A DNA stretch of 42,211 bases from JAHWJR01 sp035942035 (GTDB lineage Bacteria > Actinomycetota > Acidimicrobiia > Acidimicrobiales > CADCSY01): NCBI GenBank assembly GCA_035942035.1, contig DASZDK010000042.1, positions 1-42,211 of the forward strand, written 5' to 3'. Position numbers and translations under genes: made by a program. This document shows, in pieces, positions 27,337-35,244 of the stretch. The notes beneath the pieces were generated by a model. It had not been told where the DNA came from. It worked only from the letters and a program-made list of their open reading frames with translations, and did no database searches. The stretch's first letter is position 1. Each line of letters starts with the position of its first letter.

Positions 27337-28431
27337 TCAGGTGATGGAGAGCATGCGCTCCAGCGCCACCTTGGCCCAGCTGGCCGTCTCGGGATCGACG
27401 GCGATGCGGTTCACCACCCGGCCCTCGACCAGGTGCTCGAGCACCCACGCCAGGTGGGCGGCGTCGATGCGGAACATGGTCGAGCACGGGCAGACGACGG
27501 GGTCGAGCGAGACCACGGTGCGGTCGGGGTGCTCGGCGGCCAGGCGCTGGACCAGGTGGATCTCGGTGGCCACGGCGATGACCGAACCGGGCGCGGCGCC
27601 GGCCACCGCCTTGATGATGAAGTCGGTGGAACCAACCGAGTCGGCAGCCTCGCACACCTGGTAGGGCGCCTCGGGATGGGCGATGACGATGCCTCCGGGG
27701 TGGGCCGACCGGAAGGCCTCGACCTGCGCCGGGGTGAAGCGCTGGTGCACCGAGCAGTGGCCCTTCCACAGCAGGAAGGAGGCCTCCTTGCACTCGGCCT
27801 CGCTCAGGCCGCCGAGCTGGCGCCGGGGATCCCACACCGCCAGGTCGGTGTGGCGGTAACCCATGGCCAGCGCCGTGTTGCGGCCCAGGTGCTGGTCGGG
27901 GAAGAACAGCAGCTTGTCGCCCCTGCCCATCGCCCATTCGAGCACCGCCCGGGCGTTGGTCGACGTGCACACCGCGCCGCCGGCCCGGCCCACGAAGGCC
28001 TTGAGGGCGGCCGCGGAGTTCATGTAGGTCACCGGCACCACCCGCTCGATGTCGATGACGTCCTCCAGGGCCTCCCACGCCTCCTCCACCGAGTCGAGGT
28101 CGGCCATGTCGGCCATGGAGCAGCCGGCGTTGAGGTCGGGCAGAAGCACCTGCTGGTGGGCAGCGGTGAGGATGTCGGCCGACTCGGCCATGAAGTGGAC
28201 GCCGCAGAACACGATGTAGTCGGCGGTGGGGTTGTCGGCGGCGAGCTGGGAGAGCCGGAAGGAGTCACCCCGGGCGTCGGCCCACCGCATCACCTCGTCG
28301 CGCTGGTAGTGGTGCCCGAGGACGAAGAGCCGGTCGCCGAGGGCGGACTTGGCGGCGGCAATCCACGAGGCCAGCTCCTCGGGCGTGGCGTCGAGGTAGC
28401 GGGCGGGGATCGGTGGTTGCATCCGGAGCAT
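27337..28431 (-). CDS. nadA: Quinolinate synthase (NadA)
   Basis: Condenses iminoaspartate with dihydroxyacetone phosphate to quinolinate in de novo NAD synthesis; needs a [4Fe-4S] cluster. The 364 residues match NadA. Likely cluster ligands are Cys104 (NAGCSMAD), Cys226 (KGHCSVHQRF) and Cys314 or Cys316 (VVCPCSTM). LGHHYQRDEV and VTYMNSAAALKA are substrate-binding motifs. The ATG at 28431 has GGGAGGG six bases upstream; an ATG three codons later is less well placed. nadB and nadC, often adjacent, are not in the window. The 193 bp to uvrC hold divergent promoters that I cannot place. Confidence 0.96.
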   Translation of the reverse strand: MLRMQPPIPARYLDATPEELASWIAAAKSALGDRLFVLGHHYQRDEVMRWADARGDSFRLSQLAADNPTADYIVFCGVHFMAESADILTAAHQQVLLPDLNAGCSMADMADLDSVEEAWEALEDVIDIERVVPVTYMNSAAALKAFVGRAGGAVCTSTNARAVLEWAMGRGDKLLFFPDQHLGRNTALAMGYRHTDLAVWDPRRQLGGLSEAECKEASFLLWKGHCSVHQRFTPAQVEAFRSAHPGGIVIAHPEAPYQVCEAADSVGSTDFIIKAVAGAAPGSVIAVATEIHLVQRLAAEHPDRTVVSLDPVVCPCSTMFRIDAAHLAWVLEHLVEGRVVNRIAVDPETASWAKVALERMLSIT

Positions 28432-28624
28432 GGAGAGCCCTCCCAGGGGCCGAGCGCTCCGATTGGCGGGCGGTGCGGACAGCCTGGTCGCCCTGCACGG
28501 GGATGTCGCCCTCGGAGCGGATATGTCGCCGCGTACCAGGACGGCGGTCCTGTCAGTCTACGCCGCCGGCGTCCCACCGCACGGGGGATGCGCCAATGGC
28601 GCCGGCGGCGGCGAGAATGGGCCC

Positions 28625-30487
28625 GTGGTCCAGCGCCCGCCGGCAGGCAGCATCCCCGACACGCCCGGCTCCTACCAGTTCAAGGACGCCTCCGGGCGCG
28701 TGGTCTACGTGGGCAAGGCCAAGTCGCTGCGGGCCCGGCTCAACAGCTACTTCGGCGATCCCCGTCACCTGCCGCCCCGCACCGCTCAGATGGTGGAGGC
28801 GGCGGCGACGGTGGAGTGGATCGAGGTGCGCAACGAGGTCGAGGCGCTCATGCTCGAGTACGGCCTCATCAAGTCGCACCAGCCCCGCTTCAACATCCGC
28901 CTCCGCGACGACAAGAGCTACCCCTTCCTCGCCCTGACCCTCGGCGACGAGTGGCCGCGGGCCCGGGTCATGCGGGGCAAGAAGCACAAAGGCACGCGCT
29001 ACTTCGGTCCCTATGCCCATGCCTACGCCATCCGGGAGACGCTCGACCTGCTGCTGCGCACCTTCCCGGTCCGGACCTGCTCGGACAACAAGCTGGAGCG
29101 CCACCGGCGCCTGGGGCGCCCGTGCCTGCTGTACCACATCGAGAAGTGCGCCGGCCCCTGCGTGGGCGAAGTGAAGCCCGACGAGTACCAGCGTCTCGTC
29201 GACGACCTGGTGGCCTTCCTCGACGGCACCACCGAGCCGGTGATCAAGGCGCTGGAGTCGGAGATGGCGGCAGCAGCCGAGAGCCTCGAGTTCGAGCGGG
29301 CCGCTCGTCTGCGGGACCGCCTGGCCAGCGTGCGCAAGGCCATCGAGAAGCAGCAGATGGTGGCCGAGCGCTCGGAGGACTTCGACGTGGTGGGCATGGC
29401 CGACGACGAGCTCGAGGCCTCGGTGCAGGTGTTCTTCGTGCGCAAGGGCCGGGTGGTGGGCCGGCGGGGCTTCATCGTCGACAAGGTCGAGGACGTGAGC
29501 CCCGGTGAGCTGGTGGGGCGCATCCTCGAGGGCCTCTACGCCGAGCCCACGCTGGGCGTGCCGCGCCAGGTGCTGGTGCCCGAGGAGCCCGATGACCCGC
29601 AGCTCTACCAGGCGTGGCTGGGGGAGCTGCGCGGGAGCCGGGTGACGGTTCGCGTCCCCCAGCGGGGCGACAAGCGCGGCCTCCAGGAGACGGTGACCCG
29701 CAACGCCCGGGAGGAGTTCAACCGCCACCGCCTGCGCCGGGCGTCCGATCACAACAGCCGGGCGCGGGCGCTGCGCGAGCTCCAGGACGCCCTCGGCCTG
29801 CCGGAGGCGCCGCTGCGCATCGAGTGCTACGACATGAGCCACATCCAGGGCACGGACTACGTGGGCTCCATGGTGGTCATGGAGGACGGCCTGCCCAAGA
29901 AGAGCGACTACCGCCGGTTCAAGGTGCGCGACGTGCCCGGCAACGACGACTTCGCCGCCATGCGCGAGGTGCTCACCCGGCGCCTGACCGCCTACCTCCG
30001 CGAGCGGTCCCAGCCGGCGCCCGAGCGCGAGGGGCGCTTCTCCTACCCGCCCCAGCTGCTGGTGGTCGACGGGGGCAAGGGCCAGCTCGCCGTGGCCCGC
30101 GAGGTGGTGGAGGAGCTCGGCCTCGACGACGAGATCCCCGTGGCCGCCCTGGCCAAGCGGTTCGAGGAGGTCTACGTGCCCGGCTCTGCCGACCCGGTCT
30201 GTGTCCCCAGGGGTTCGGAGGGGCTCTACCTGCTCCAGCGACTGCGCGACGAGGCCCATCGCTTCGCCGTCGGCTACCACCGCCTGCTGCGAGAGAAGCG
30301 GATGACCACCAGCGTGCTCGACGGCATCCCCGGGCTCGGGCCGGTGCGCCAGAAGCGGTTGCGGGCCGAGCTGGGCGGGGTGGCCGCGGTCAAGCGGGCA
30401 TCGCTCGAGGAGCTCCAGGCGTTGCCCTGGCTGCCCGACCGGGTGGCCCAGGCGGTGTGGGACAAGATCCACACCGCGGGCGGCTGA
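28625..30487 (+). CDS. uvrC: Excinuclease ABC subunit C (UvrC)
   Basis: Makes both incisions around a lesion marked by UvrB. The 620 residues hold a GIY-YIG nuclease (TPGSYQFKDASGRVVYVGKA, 13-32), a cysteine-containing segment (RTCSDNK and later CLLYHIEKCAGPC, a likely Fe-S or zinc site), the UVR motif (about 215-250), the RNase H-like nuclease (MSHIQGTDYVGSMVV, then LLVVDGGKGQL) and a C-terminal helix-hairpin-helix pair (LDGIPGLGPVRQKRL). GTG 28625 lies six bases after a weak -10 (GAGAAT). It opens the uvrC-methyltransferase-rapZ-yvcK block. Confidence 0.97.
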   Translation: MVQRPPAGSIPDTPGSYQFKDASGRVVYVGKAKSLRARLNSYFGDPRHLPPRTAQMVEAAATVEWIEVRNEVEALMLEYGLIKSHQPRFNIRLRDDKSYPFLALTLGDEWPRARVMRGKKHKGTRYFGPYAHAYAIRETLDLLLRTFPVRTCSDNKLERHRRLGRPCLLYHIEKCAGPCVGEVKPDEYQRLVDDLVAFLDGTTEPVIKALESEMAAAAESLEFERAARLRDRLASVRKAIEKQQMVAERSEDFDVVGMADDELEASVQVFFVRKGRVVGRRGFIVDKVEDVSPGELVGRILEGLYAEPTLGVPRQVLVPEEPDDPQLYQAWLGELRGSRVTVRVPQRGDKRGLQETVTRNAREEFNRHRLRRASDHNSRARALRELQDALGLPEAPLRIECYDMSHIQGTDYVGSMVVMEDGLPKKSDYRRFKVRDVPGNDDFAAMREVLTRRLTAYLRERSQPAPEREGRFSYPPQLLVVDGGKGQLAVAREVVEELGLDDEIPVAALAKRFEEVYVPGSADPVCVPRGSEGLYLLQRLRDEAHRFAVGYHRLLREKRMTTSVLDGIPGLGPVRQKRLRAELGGVAAVKRASLEELQALPWLPDRVAQAVWDKIHTAGG

Positions 30488-30491
30488 GCGG

Positions 30492-31247
30492 GTGGGCCCG
30501 GCGAGCAACGGCGACCTCTGGGAGGCGTCCGCCGGCTGGTGGCAGGACGGCTTCACCGAAGGAGCCGACCCCGAGTACGTCGAGCAGATCCTTCCCCTGG
30601 CGGCACGCCACCTGGCCGGCGCCACCGAGGTGGTCGACGTCGGCACCGGTGAGGGGCAGGTGGCCCGGCTGGCGGCGGCGGCCGGCGCCCGCCGGGTGGT
30701 GGGCGTGGACCCCACCGTGGCCCAGCTCGACGTCGCCCGCTCCCGCCGGGGCGGTCCCGGCTACGTGCGGGCCGACGCCGCCCGGCTCCCCCTGGCCCCG
30801 GCGTCGTTCGACGCCGCCGTGGCCTGCCTGGTGTTCGAGCACGTGACCGAGGCCGACGCCGCCATCGCCGAGATCAGCCGGGTGCTGCGGCCGGGCGGCC
30901 GGTTCCTGCTGTTCCTCAACCACCCCCTGCTGCAGGCGCCCGGCAGTGGCTGGATCGACGACCACGTCCTCGACCCGCCCGAGCAGTACTGGCGGGTGGG
31001 CGCCTACCTGGTCGAGGACTCCAGCGTCGAGGAGGTGGAGAAGGGCGTGTTCATCCCCTTCATCCACCGTCCTCTGTCCCGCTACGTCAACGCCATGGCC
31101 GGGGCCGGGCTGCTGATCCGCCGGATGGAGGAGCCCGTCGCGCCGGCGGGGTTCCTTGCCCGGGCCCCTGAGTACCCGGCAGCGGCCACCATCCCGCGGC
31201 TGCTGTTCCTCCTCGCCGAGAAAGAGGCGGTCGCGGGCGATCGGTAG
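30492..31247 (+). CDS. Class I SAM-dependent methyltransferase
   Basis: A 251-residue protein with a Rossmann methyltransferase fold: motif I VVDVGTGEGQVARL (about 47-60), the acidic residue after strand 2 in VVGVDPT, motif around YVRADAARLPL, motif IV FDAAVACLVFEHV and LRPGGRFLLFLNHP. This is the Methyltransf_11/UbiE type; the substrate is not evident. The C-terminal 90 residues carry the family-specific part (DPPEQYWRVGAYLVEDSS). GTG 30492 follows the uvrC stop by four bases. It is not part of the usual uvrC-rapZ-yvcK order known to me, so it is an insertion in that block. Its TAG stop is part of the next -10 box. Confidence 0.85.
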   Translation: MGPASNGDLWEASAGWWQDGFTEGADPEYVEQILPLAARHLAGATEVVDVGTGEGQVARLAAAAGARRVVGVDPTVAQLDVARSRRGGPGYVRADAARLPLAPASFDAAVACLVFEHVTEADAAIAEISRVLRPGGRFLLFLNHPLLQAPGSGWIDDHVLDPPEQYWRVGAYLVEDSSVEEVEKGVFIPFIHRPLSRYVNAMAGAGLLIRRMEEPVAPAGFLARAPEYPAAATIPRLLFLLAEKEAVAGDR

Positions 31248-31250
31248 CCT
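31245..31250 (+). promoter_or_regulatory. -10 box (TAGCCT) for the uORF-rapZ transcript
   Basis: The box overlaps the methyltransferase stop codon and ends seven bases before an ATG (31258). That ATG opens a 10-codon frame and not rapZ itself. Confidence 0.5.
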
Positions 31251-31257
31251 GGGACCG

Positions 31258-31290
31258 ATGCCCTCTCCCCGCCGGCGGCCTTCTCGATGA
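31258..31290 (+). CDS. Ten-codon leader open frame (uORF) coupled to rapZ
   Basis: ATG followed by nine codons and TGA, encoding MPSPRRRPSR. It starts exactly where a leaderless transcript from the TAGCCT box should begin. Its TGA overlaps the rapZ ATG (ATGA), the same coupling seen between full genes here. The peptide is Pro/Arg-rich, including a Pro-Arg-Arg-Arg-Pro run that could slow ribosomes. It may be a regulatory leader peptide or just the means by which rapZ, which lacks a ribosome-binding site, is translated. No experimental support can be read from the sequence. Confidence 0.45.
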   Translation: MPSPRRRPSR

Positions 31291-32138
31291 GCGAGTTCGT
31301 GGTCATCACCGGGCTCTCCGGTGCGGGGCGCACGCAGGCGGCCAACGCCCTCGAGGACCTTGGCTGGTTCGTCATCGACAACCTGCCGCCCTCGCTGATC
31401 GACAAGGTGGCCGAGCTGGCCCAGGCGCCCGGCACCAGCATCGAGCGGGTGGCGCTGGTGATCGGCCCCCGGGCCGGGCTGGAGGAGCTGACGACCAGCC
31501 TGGCCGGCCTGCGAGCCAGCAACGCCCGGGTGCGGGTGCTGTTCCTCGATGCCTCCGACAAGGTCCTGGTGCGGCGGTTCACCGACACCCGCCGGCGCCA
31601 TCCCCTCGGTGAGGGCGAGGGCATCATCGAGACCATCGAGCGGGAGCGGGCCAGCCTCGAGCCGGTCAAGGCCGAGGCCGACGTGGTGGTCGACACCACC
31701 GACCTCAACGTCCACCAGCTCCGCGACCGCATCATCGCCCTGTTCGGTTCCGACTCGCCGGGCGCCGGCATGCAGACCACGGTGTTGTCGTTCGGCTACA
31801 AGCACGGCTTGCCCCTCGACGCCGACCTGGTGGTCGACTGCCGGTTCCTGCCCAACCCCCACTGGGTCGAGGAGCTCCGGCCCCAGACCGGGGAGGACCC
31901 CGAGGTGCGCGACTACGTGATGCGCTTCCCGCAGACGACCGAGTTCCTCCACCGCCTCGACGCCCTGCTCGACCTGCTCCTGCCCTCCTACGTGCAGGAG
32001 GGCAAGTCCTACCTCACCCTGGCGCTCGGCTGCACCGGCGGGCGGCACCGCTCGGTGGTGATCTCCGCGGAGGTGGCCAAGCTCCTTCGCCGACGTGGCT
32101 TCGAGGCCAACTTGGTGCACCGCGACGTCGGCCGTTGA
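31287..32138 (+). CDS. rapZ: RapZ family nucleotide-binding protein
   Basis: A P-loop protein of the RapZ/YvcJ family, which in E. coli controls the GlmZ/GlmY small RNAs and thereby amino-sugar synthesis; the actinobacterial role is less clear. The 283 residues are full length: the N-terminal P-loop, GWFVIDNLPPSLI (the family signature), LFLDASDKVLVRRFTDTRRRHPL, and the C-terminal RNA-binding part with FGYKHGLPLDADLVVDCRFLPNP and LGCTGGRHRSVVI. In the P-loop GLSGAGRT the invariant lysine is Arg15; I recall the same change in other actinobacterial members. It overlaps the uORF at its start and yvcK (TTGA) at its end. Confidence 0.95.
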   Translation: MSEFVVITGLSGAGRTQAANALEDLGWFVIDNLPPSLIDKVAELAQAPGTSIERVALVIGPRAGLEELTTSLAGLRASNARVRVLFLDASDKVLVRRFTDTRRRHPLGEGEGIIETIERERASLEPVKAEADVVVDTTDLNVHQLRDRIIALFGSDSPGAGMQTTVLSFGYKHGLPLDADLVVDCRFLPNPHWVEELRPQTGEDPEVRDYVMRFPQTTEFLHRLDALLDLLLPSYVQEGKSYLTLALGCTGGRHRSVVISAEVAKLLRRRGFEANLVHRDVGR

Positions 32139-33034
32139 GCGACGAGCGCCGCACCGGGGCCGCCCGTGTCGTGGCCCTGGGCGGAGGCCACGGGCTGGCC
32201 GCCACCCTGGCGGCGACCCGGCGCTACGCCGGCACCGTCACCGCGGTGGTCTCGGTGGCCGACGACGGGGGCTCCAGTGGGCGGTTGCGCCAGGCGCTGG
32301 GCATCCCCGCGCCCGGCGACCTGCGCCGCTGCCTGGTTGCCCTGGGCGACCCCCGGTCGGCGTGGACGAGCTACTTCGAGCACCGCTTCTCCGGTGGCGA
32401 GCTGGAGGGCCACGCCGTGGGCAACGTGGTCATCGCCGGCCTGGCCAGCGCCACCGGTGACTTCGCCGCCGCCCTCGACGAGGCCGGCCGGCTGGTGGGT
32501 TGCGTGGGCCGGGTGCTGCCCGCCACCACCGTCCCAGTCGTGCTCACCGCCGACGCCGACGGTCGGGAGGTCGAGGGTCAGGTCAACGTGTCGACCGCCG
32601 GCAGCATCTCGGCGGTGTCCCTGGTCCCGCCCGATGTGCCCGCTCCGGGCGCCGCCCTGGAGGCCATCGCCACCGCCGACCAGGTGGTGCTCGGGCCGGG
32701 GTCGTTGTTCACCAGCGTGCTGGCGGCCGCCATCGTCCCCGGCATCCGCGCCGCCCTCGCCTGCGCCACCGCCACCAAGGTGTACGTGTGCAACCTGAGG
32801 CCCCAGGTGCCGGAGACCGAGGGGTTCGACGTCGCCGCCCACGTCCGTGCCCTGGAGGCCCACGGCGTGCACCCCGACGTGGTGCTGTGCCAGCCCGACG
32901 TGCTCCCGCTGGGCCGGCCGGCGGTTCCCGTGGTCGAGCGGGAGGTGGCCGGCGACTCCGGGCTGAGCCACGATCCCGTCCGGCTGGCGGTGGCGCTGTC
33001 GGAGCTGCTCGGATGGGGTGGCTCGGCACGGTGA
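32135..33034 (+). CDS. yvcK: YvcK-type gluconeogenesis/morphogenesis factor
   Basis: Member of the CofD-like family (YvcK in Bacillus, CuvA in mycobacteria) that binds UDP-sugars and supports growth on gluconeogenic carbon and cell-shape control. The 299 residues are slightly short. Family marks are VVALGGGHGLAATL, VSVADDGGSSGRLR, PGDLRRCLVALGD, GNVVIAGL and the C-terminal GPGSLFTSVLAAAIVPGI and CNLRPQVPETEGFD. The TTG start overlaps the rapZ stop. In most actinobacteria whiA follows; here the next gene is gap. Confidence 0.93.
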   Translation: MSDERRTGAARVVALGGGHGLAATLAATRRYAGTVTAVVSVADDGGSSGRLRQALGIPAPGDLRRCLVALGDPRSAWTSYFEHRFSGGELEGHAVGNVVIAGLASATGDFAAALDEAGRLVGCVGRVLPATTVPVVLTADADGREVEGQVNVSTAGSISAVSLVPPDVPAPGAALEAIATADQVVLGPGSLFTSVLAAAIVPGIRAALACATATKVYVCNLRPQVPETEGFDVAAHVRALEAHGVHPDVVLCQPDVLPLGRPAVPVVEREVAGDSGLSHDPVRLAVALSELLGWGGSAR

Positions 33035-33047
33035 GGCGGGTACCGGG

Positions 33048-33109
33048 TACGGTCGGGCCATAGGACGCGGGCGCTCCGGGCGTCCGCCCGCAGGGAAGCG
33101 AGGGGACAC
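33048..33109 (+). promoter_or_regulatory. gap promoter (-10 TACGGT) and leader with two exclusive hairpins
   Basis: TACGGT at 33048-33053 predicts a start near 33061. The roughly 49-base leader can form GGACGC/GCGTCC (33063-33068 with 33080-33085) or GCGGGCG/CGCCCGC (33067-33073 with 33085-33091), but not both, since they share bases. GAGGGG follows as the ribosome-binding site. Confidence 0.45.
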
Positions 33110-34120
33110 ATGACCGTACGGGTGGGTATCAACGGCTTCGGCCGCATCGGCCGCAACTTCCTCCGGGCGGCGCTCGACTCGGGCGCCGACCTCGAAGTGG
33201 TGGGTGTCAACGACCTCGTTCCGCCCGAGACCAATGCCCATTTGTTGAAGTACGACTCCACCCACGGCCGCATCGGTGCCGAGGTCAAGACCACCAGCGA
33301 CGGCATCAGCGTGGGCGACAGGTCGTTCAAGGTCTTCTCCGAGCGCGACCCGAAGGCCCTGCCGTGGGGCGACCTCGGCGTCGACGTGGTGGTCGAGTCG
33401 ACCGGCATCTTCACCGACGGGGAGTCGGCGGGGGCGCACATCGACGGCGGTGCCCCCCGGGTGATCATCTCCGCCCCCGCCACCAACGTCGACGCCACGT
33501 TCTGCGTCGGCGTCAACGACGACACCTTCGACCCCGACACCCACAAGGTCGTGTCGAACGCCTCGTGCACCACCAACTGCTTCGTCCCCATGGTGAAGGT
33601 TCTCGACGACGCCTTCGGCATCGAGCGTGGCCTCATGACCACGGTCCACGCCTACACCAACGACCAGAACCTGCTCGACCTGGCCCACAAGGACCTGCGC
33701 CGGGCCCGGGCCTCGGCGGTCAACGTGGTGCCCAGCTCCACCGGCGCCGCCCGGGCCACGAGCCTGGTCCTCGAAACCATGGAGGGCAAGCTCGACGGCA
33801 CCGCCCTGCGGGTCCCTGTGCAGTGCGGCTCCATCACCGACTTCACCGCCGTGCTCGCCAACGAGGCCAGCGTCGACGACGTCAACGAGGCCTTCCGCAC
33901 CGCCGCCTCCGACGGCCCCCTCTCCAAGGTGTTGGTCTACACCGAGGACCCGATCGTCTCCTCCGACGTCGTGGGTTCGCCGGCGTCGTGCACCTTCGAC
34001 TCCGAGCTGACCATGACCATGGGCAACCTGGCCAAGGTCCAGGGCTGGTACGACAACGAGTGGGGCTACTCGAACCGCTTGGTCGACCTCGCCCTCATCG
34101 TCGGCGCTGCCAACAAGTAG
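33110..34120 (+). CDS. gap: Glyceraldehyde-3-phosphate dehydrogenase
   Basis: Oxidises glyceraldehyde 3-phosphate to 1,3-bisphosphoglycerate in glycolysis. The 336 residues are full length. The Rossmann motif is INGFGRIGRN, the catalytic Cys153 is in SNASCTTNC, and the base His180 in TTVHAYTND. The aspartate in GVNDLV after strand 2 favours NAD+ over NADP+, so it is probably the glycolytic form. GWYDNEWGYSNRLVDL closes the C-terminal domain. It is the first gene of gap-pgk-tpiA, with a clear ribosome-binding site and its own promoter. Confidence 0.98.
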   Translation: MTVRVGINGFGRIGRNFLRAALDSGADLEVVGVNDLVPPETNAHLLKYDSTHGRIGAEVKTTSDGISVGDRSFKVFSERDPKALPWGDLGVDVVVESTGIFTDGESAGAHIDGGAPRVIISAPATNVDATFCVGVNDDTFDPDTHKVVSNASCTTNCFVPMVKVLDDAFGIERGLMTTVHAYTNDQNLLDLAHKDLRRARASAVNVVPSSTGAARATSLVLETMEGKLDGTALRVPVQCGSITDFTAVLANEASVDDVNEAFRTAASDGPLSKVLVYTEDPIVSSDVVGSPASCTFDSELTMTMGNLAKVQGWYDNEWGYSNRLVDLALIVGAANK

Positions 34121-34128
34121 GCGCCCTC

Positions 34129-35244
34129 GTGCGCCTACCGCAACTGGAGGACCTGCCCGACCTGGAGGGCAAGCGGGTCCTGGTGAGGGCCGACTTCAAC
34201 GTCCCCGTGGCCGATGGCCGCATCACCGACGACATGCGCATCCGCTACGCCCTGCCCACGCTGCACTGGCTCCAGGAGGCGGGGGCGCAGGTCACCGCCT
34301 GCAGCCACCTCGGCCGGCCCAAGGGCGAGCCCGATCCGGAGTTCTCCATGGAGCCGGTGCGGGCCTGTCTGGCCGAGCTGGCTCCCGGCGTGGATCTGAT
34401 GGAGAACCTCCGGTTCGACCCGGGGGAGAGCGACGACGACCCGGCGTTCGTCGAGCGCCTGGTCGAGGGCCAGGACGCCTACGTCAACGACGCCTTCGGC
34501 GCCGCCCACCGGGCCCACGCGTCCATCGTCGGCCCGCCGCGCACCCTGCCCAGCGCCGCCGGCCGCCTGCTGGCCCGCGAGGTCGACGTGCTGTCCACGG
34601 TGCGGGAGGCGCCCGAGCGGCCATTCGTCGCCGTTCTGGGTGGCGCCAAGGTGAGCGACAAGCTGGGGGTGATCGAGGCCCTGCTCGACGTCGTCGACTC
34701 GCTGATCGTCGGTGGGGGGATGTGCTTCACCTTCCTGGCCGCCCAGGGCCGCACCACCGGTGATTCCCTCCTGGAGGCCGACCAGGTCGACGCCTGCCGC
34801 GGATTGCTCGAACGTGCCGGCGACCGCATCCGCCTGCCTTCCGACATCGTGGTCCTCGGGCCCGACGACGACGTGCGCCAGGGCGGGCTCGACGTCGAGG
34901 AGGGGTGGAAGGGCCTCGACATCGGACCCGGGAGCGCCGCCGAGTTCGCCGACGTGGTGCACGGGGCGGCCACGGTGCTGTGGAACGGGCCCATGGGGCT
35001 GTTCGAGGACGAGCGGTTCGCCGCCGGCACCCGGGCCGTGGCCGAAGCGGTCGCCGAGGCTCCCGGGTTCACCGTGGTCGGCGGAGGCGACAGCGCCGCC
35101 GCCATGGCGTCGTTCGGCCTGGCCGACGCCGTCGACCACCTCTCCACCGGGGGTGGGGCCTCGCTGAAGCTGCTGGAGGAGGGCGACCTCCCCGGCCTGC
35201 GAGCACTTCGGGAAGCAGCGGAACGGACGACGGGAGCGTCATGA
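34129..35244 (+). CDS. pgk: Phosphoglycerate kinase
   Basis: Transfers phosphate from 1,3-bisphosphoglycerate to ADP. Typical marks are RVLVRADFNVPVADGRITDD, CSHLGRPKG, ENLRF, NDAFGAAHRAHAS, VLGGAKVSDK, VLWNGPMGLFE and GGGDSAAAM followed by STGGGAS. The protein has 371 residues against about 390-400 in the family; some 22-24 residues are missing between the conserved PVRACLAEL and ENLRF, in the N-terminal domain. GTG 34129 starts eight bases after gap; its stop overlaps tpiA (ATGA). Confidence 0.97.
   Translation: MRLPQLEDLPDLEGKRVLVRADFNVPVADGRITDDMRIRYALPTLHWLQEAGAQVTACSHLGRPKGEPDPEFSMEPVRACLAELAPGVDLMENLRFDPGESDDDPAFVERLVEGQDAYVNDAFGAAHRAHASIVGPPRTLPSAAGRLLAREVDVLSTVREAPERPFVAVLGGAKVSDKLGVIEALLDVVDSLIVGGGMCFTFLAAQGRTTGDSLLEADQVDACRGLLERAGDRIRLPSDIVVLGPDDDVRQGGLDVEEGWKGLDIGPGSAAEFADVVHGAATVLWNGPMGLFEDERFAAGTRAVAEAVAEAPGFTVVGGGDSAAAMASFGLADAVDHLSTGGGASLKLLEEGDLPGLRALREAAERTTGAS

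Noticed and set aside
31300..31340. An inactivating P-loop mutation (Lys to Arg) in rapZ
   Set aside because: As far as I recall, other actinobacterial RapZ proteins have the same GAGR form, so it is a lineage trait.
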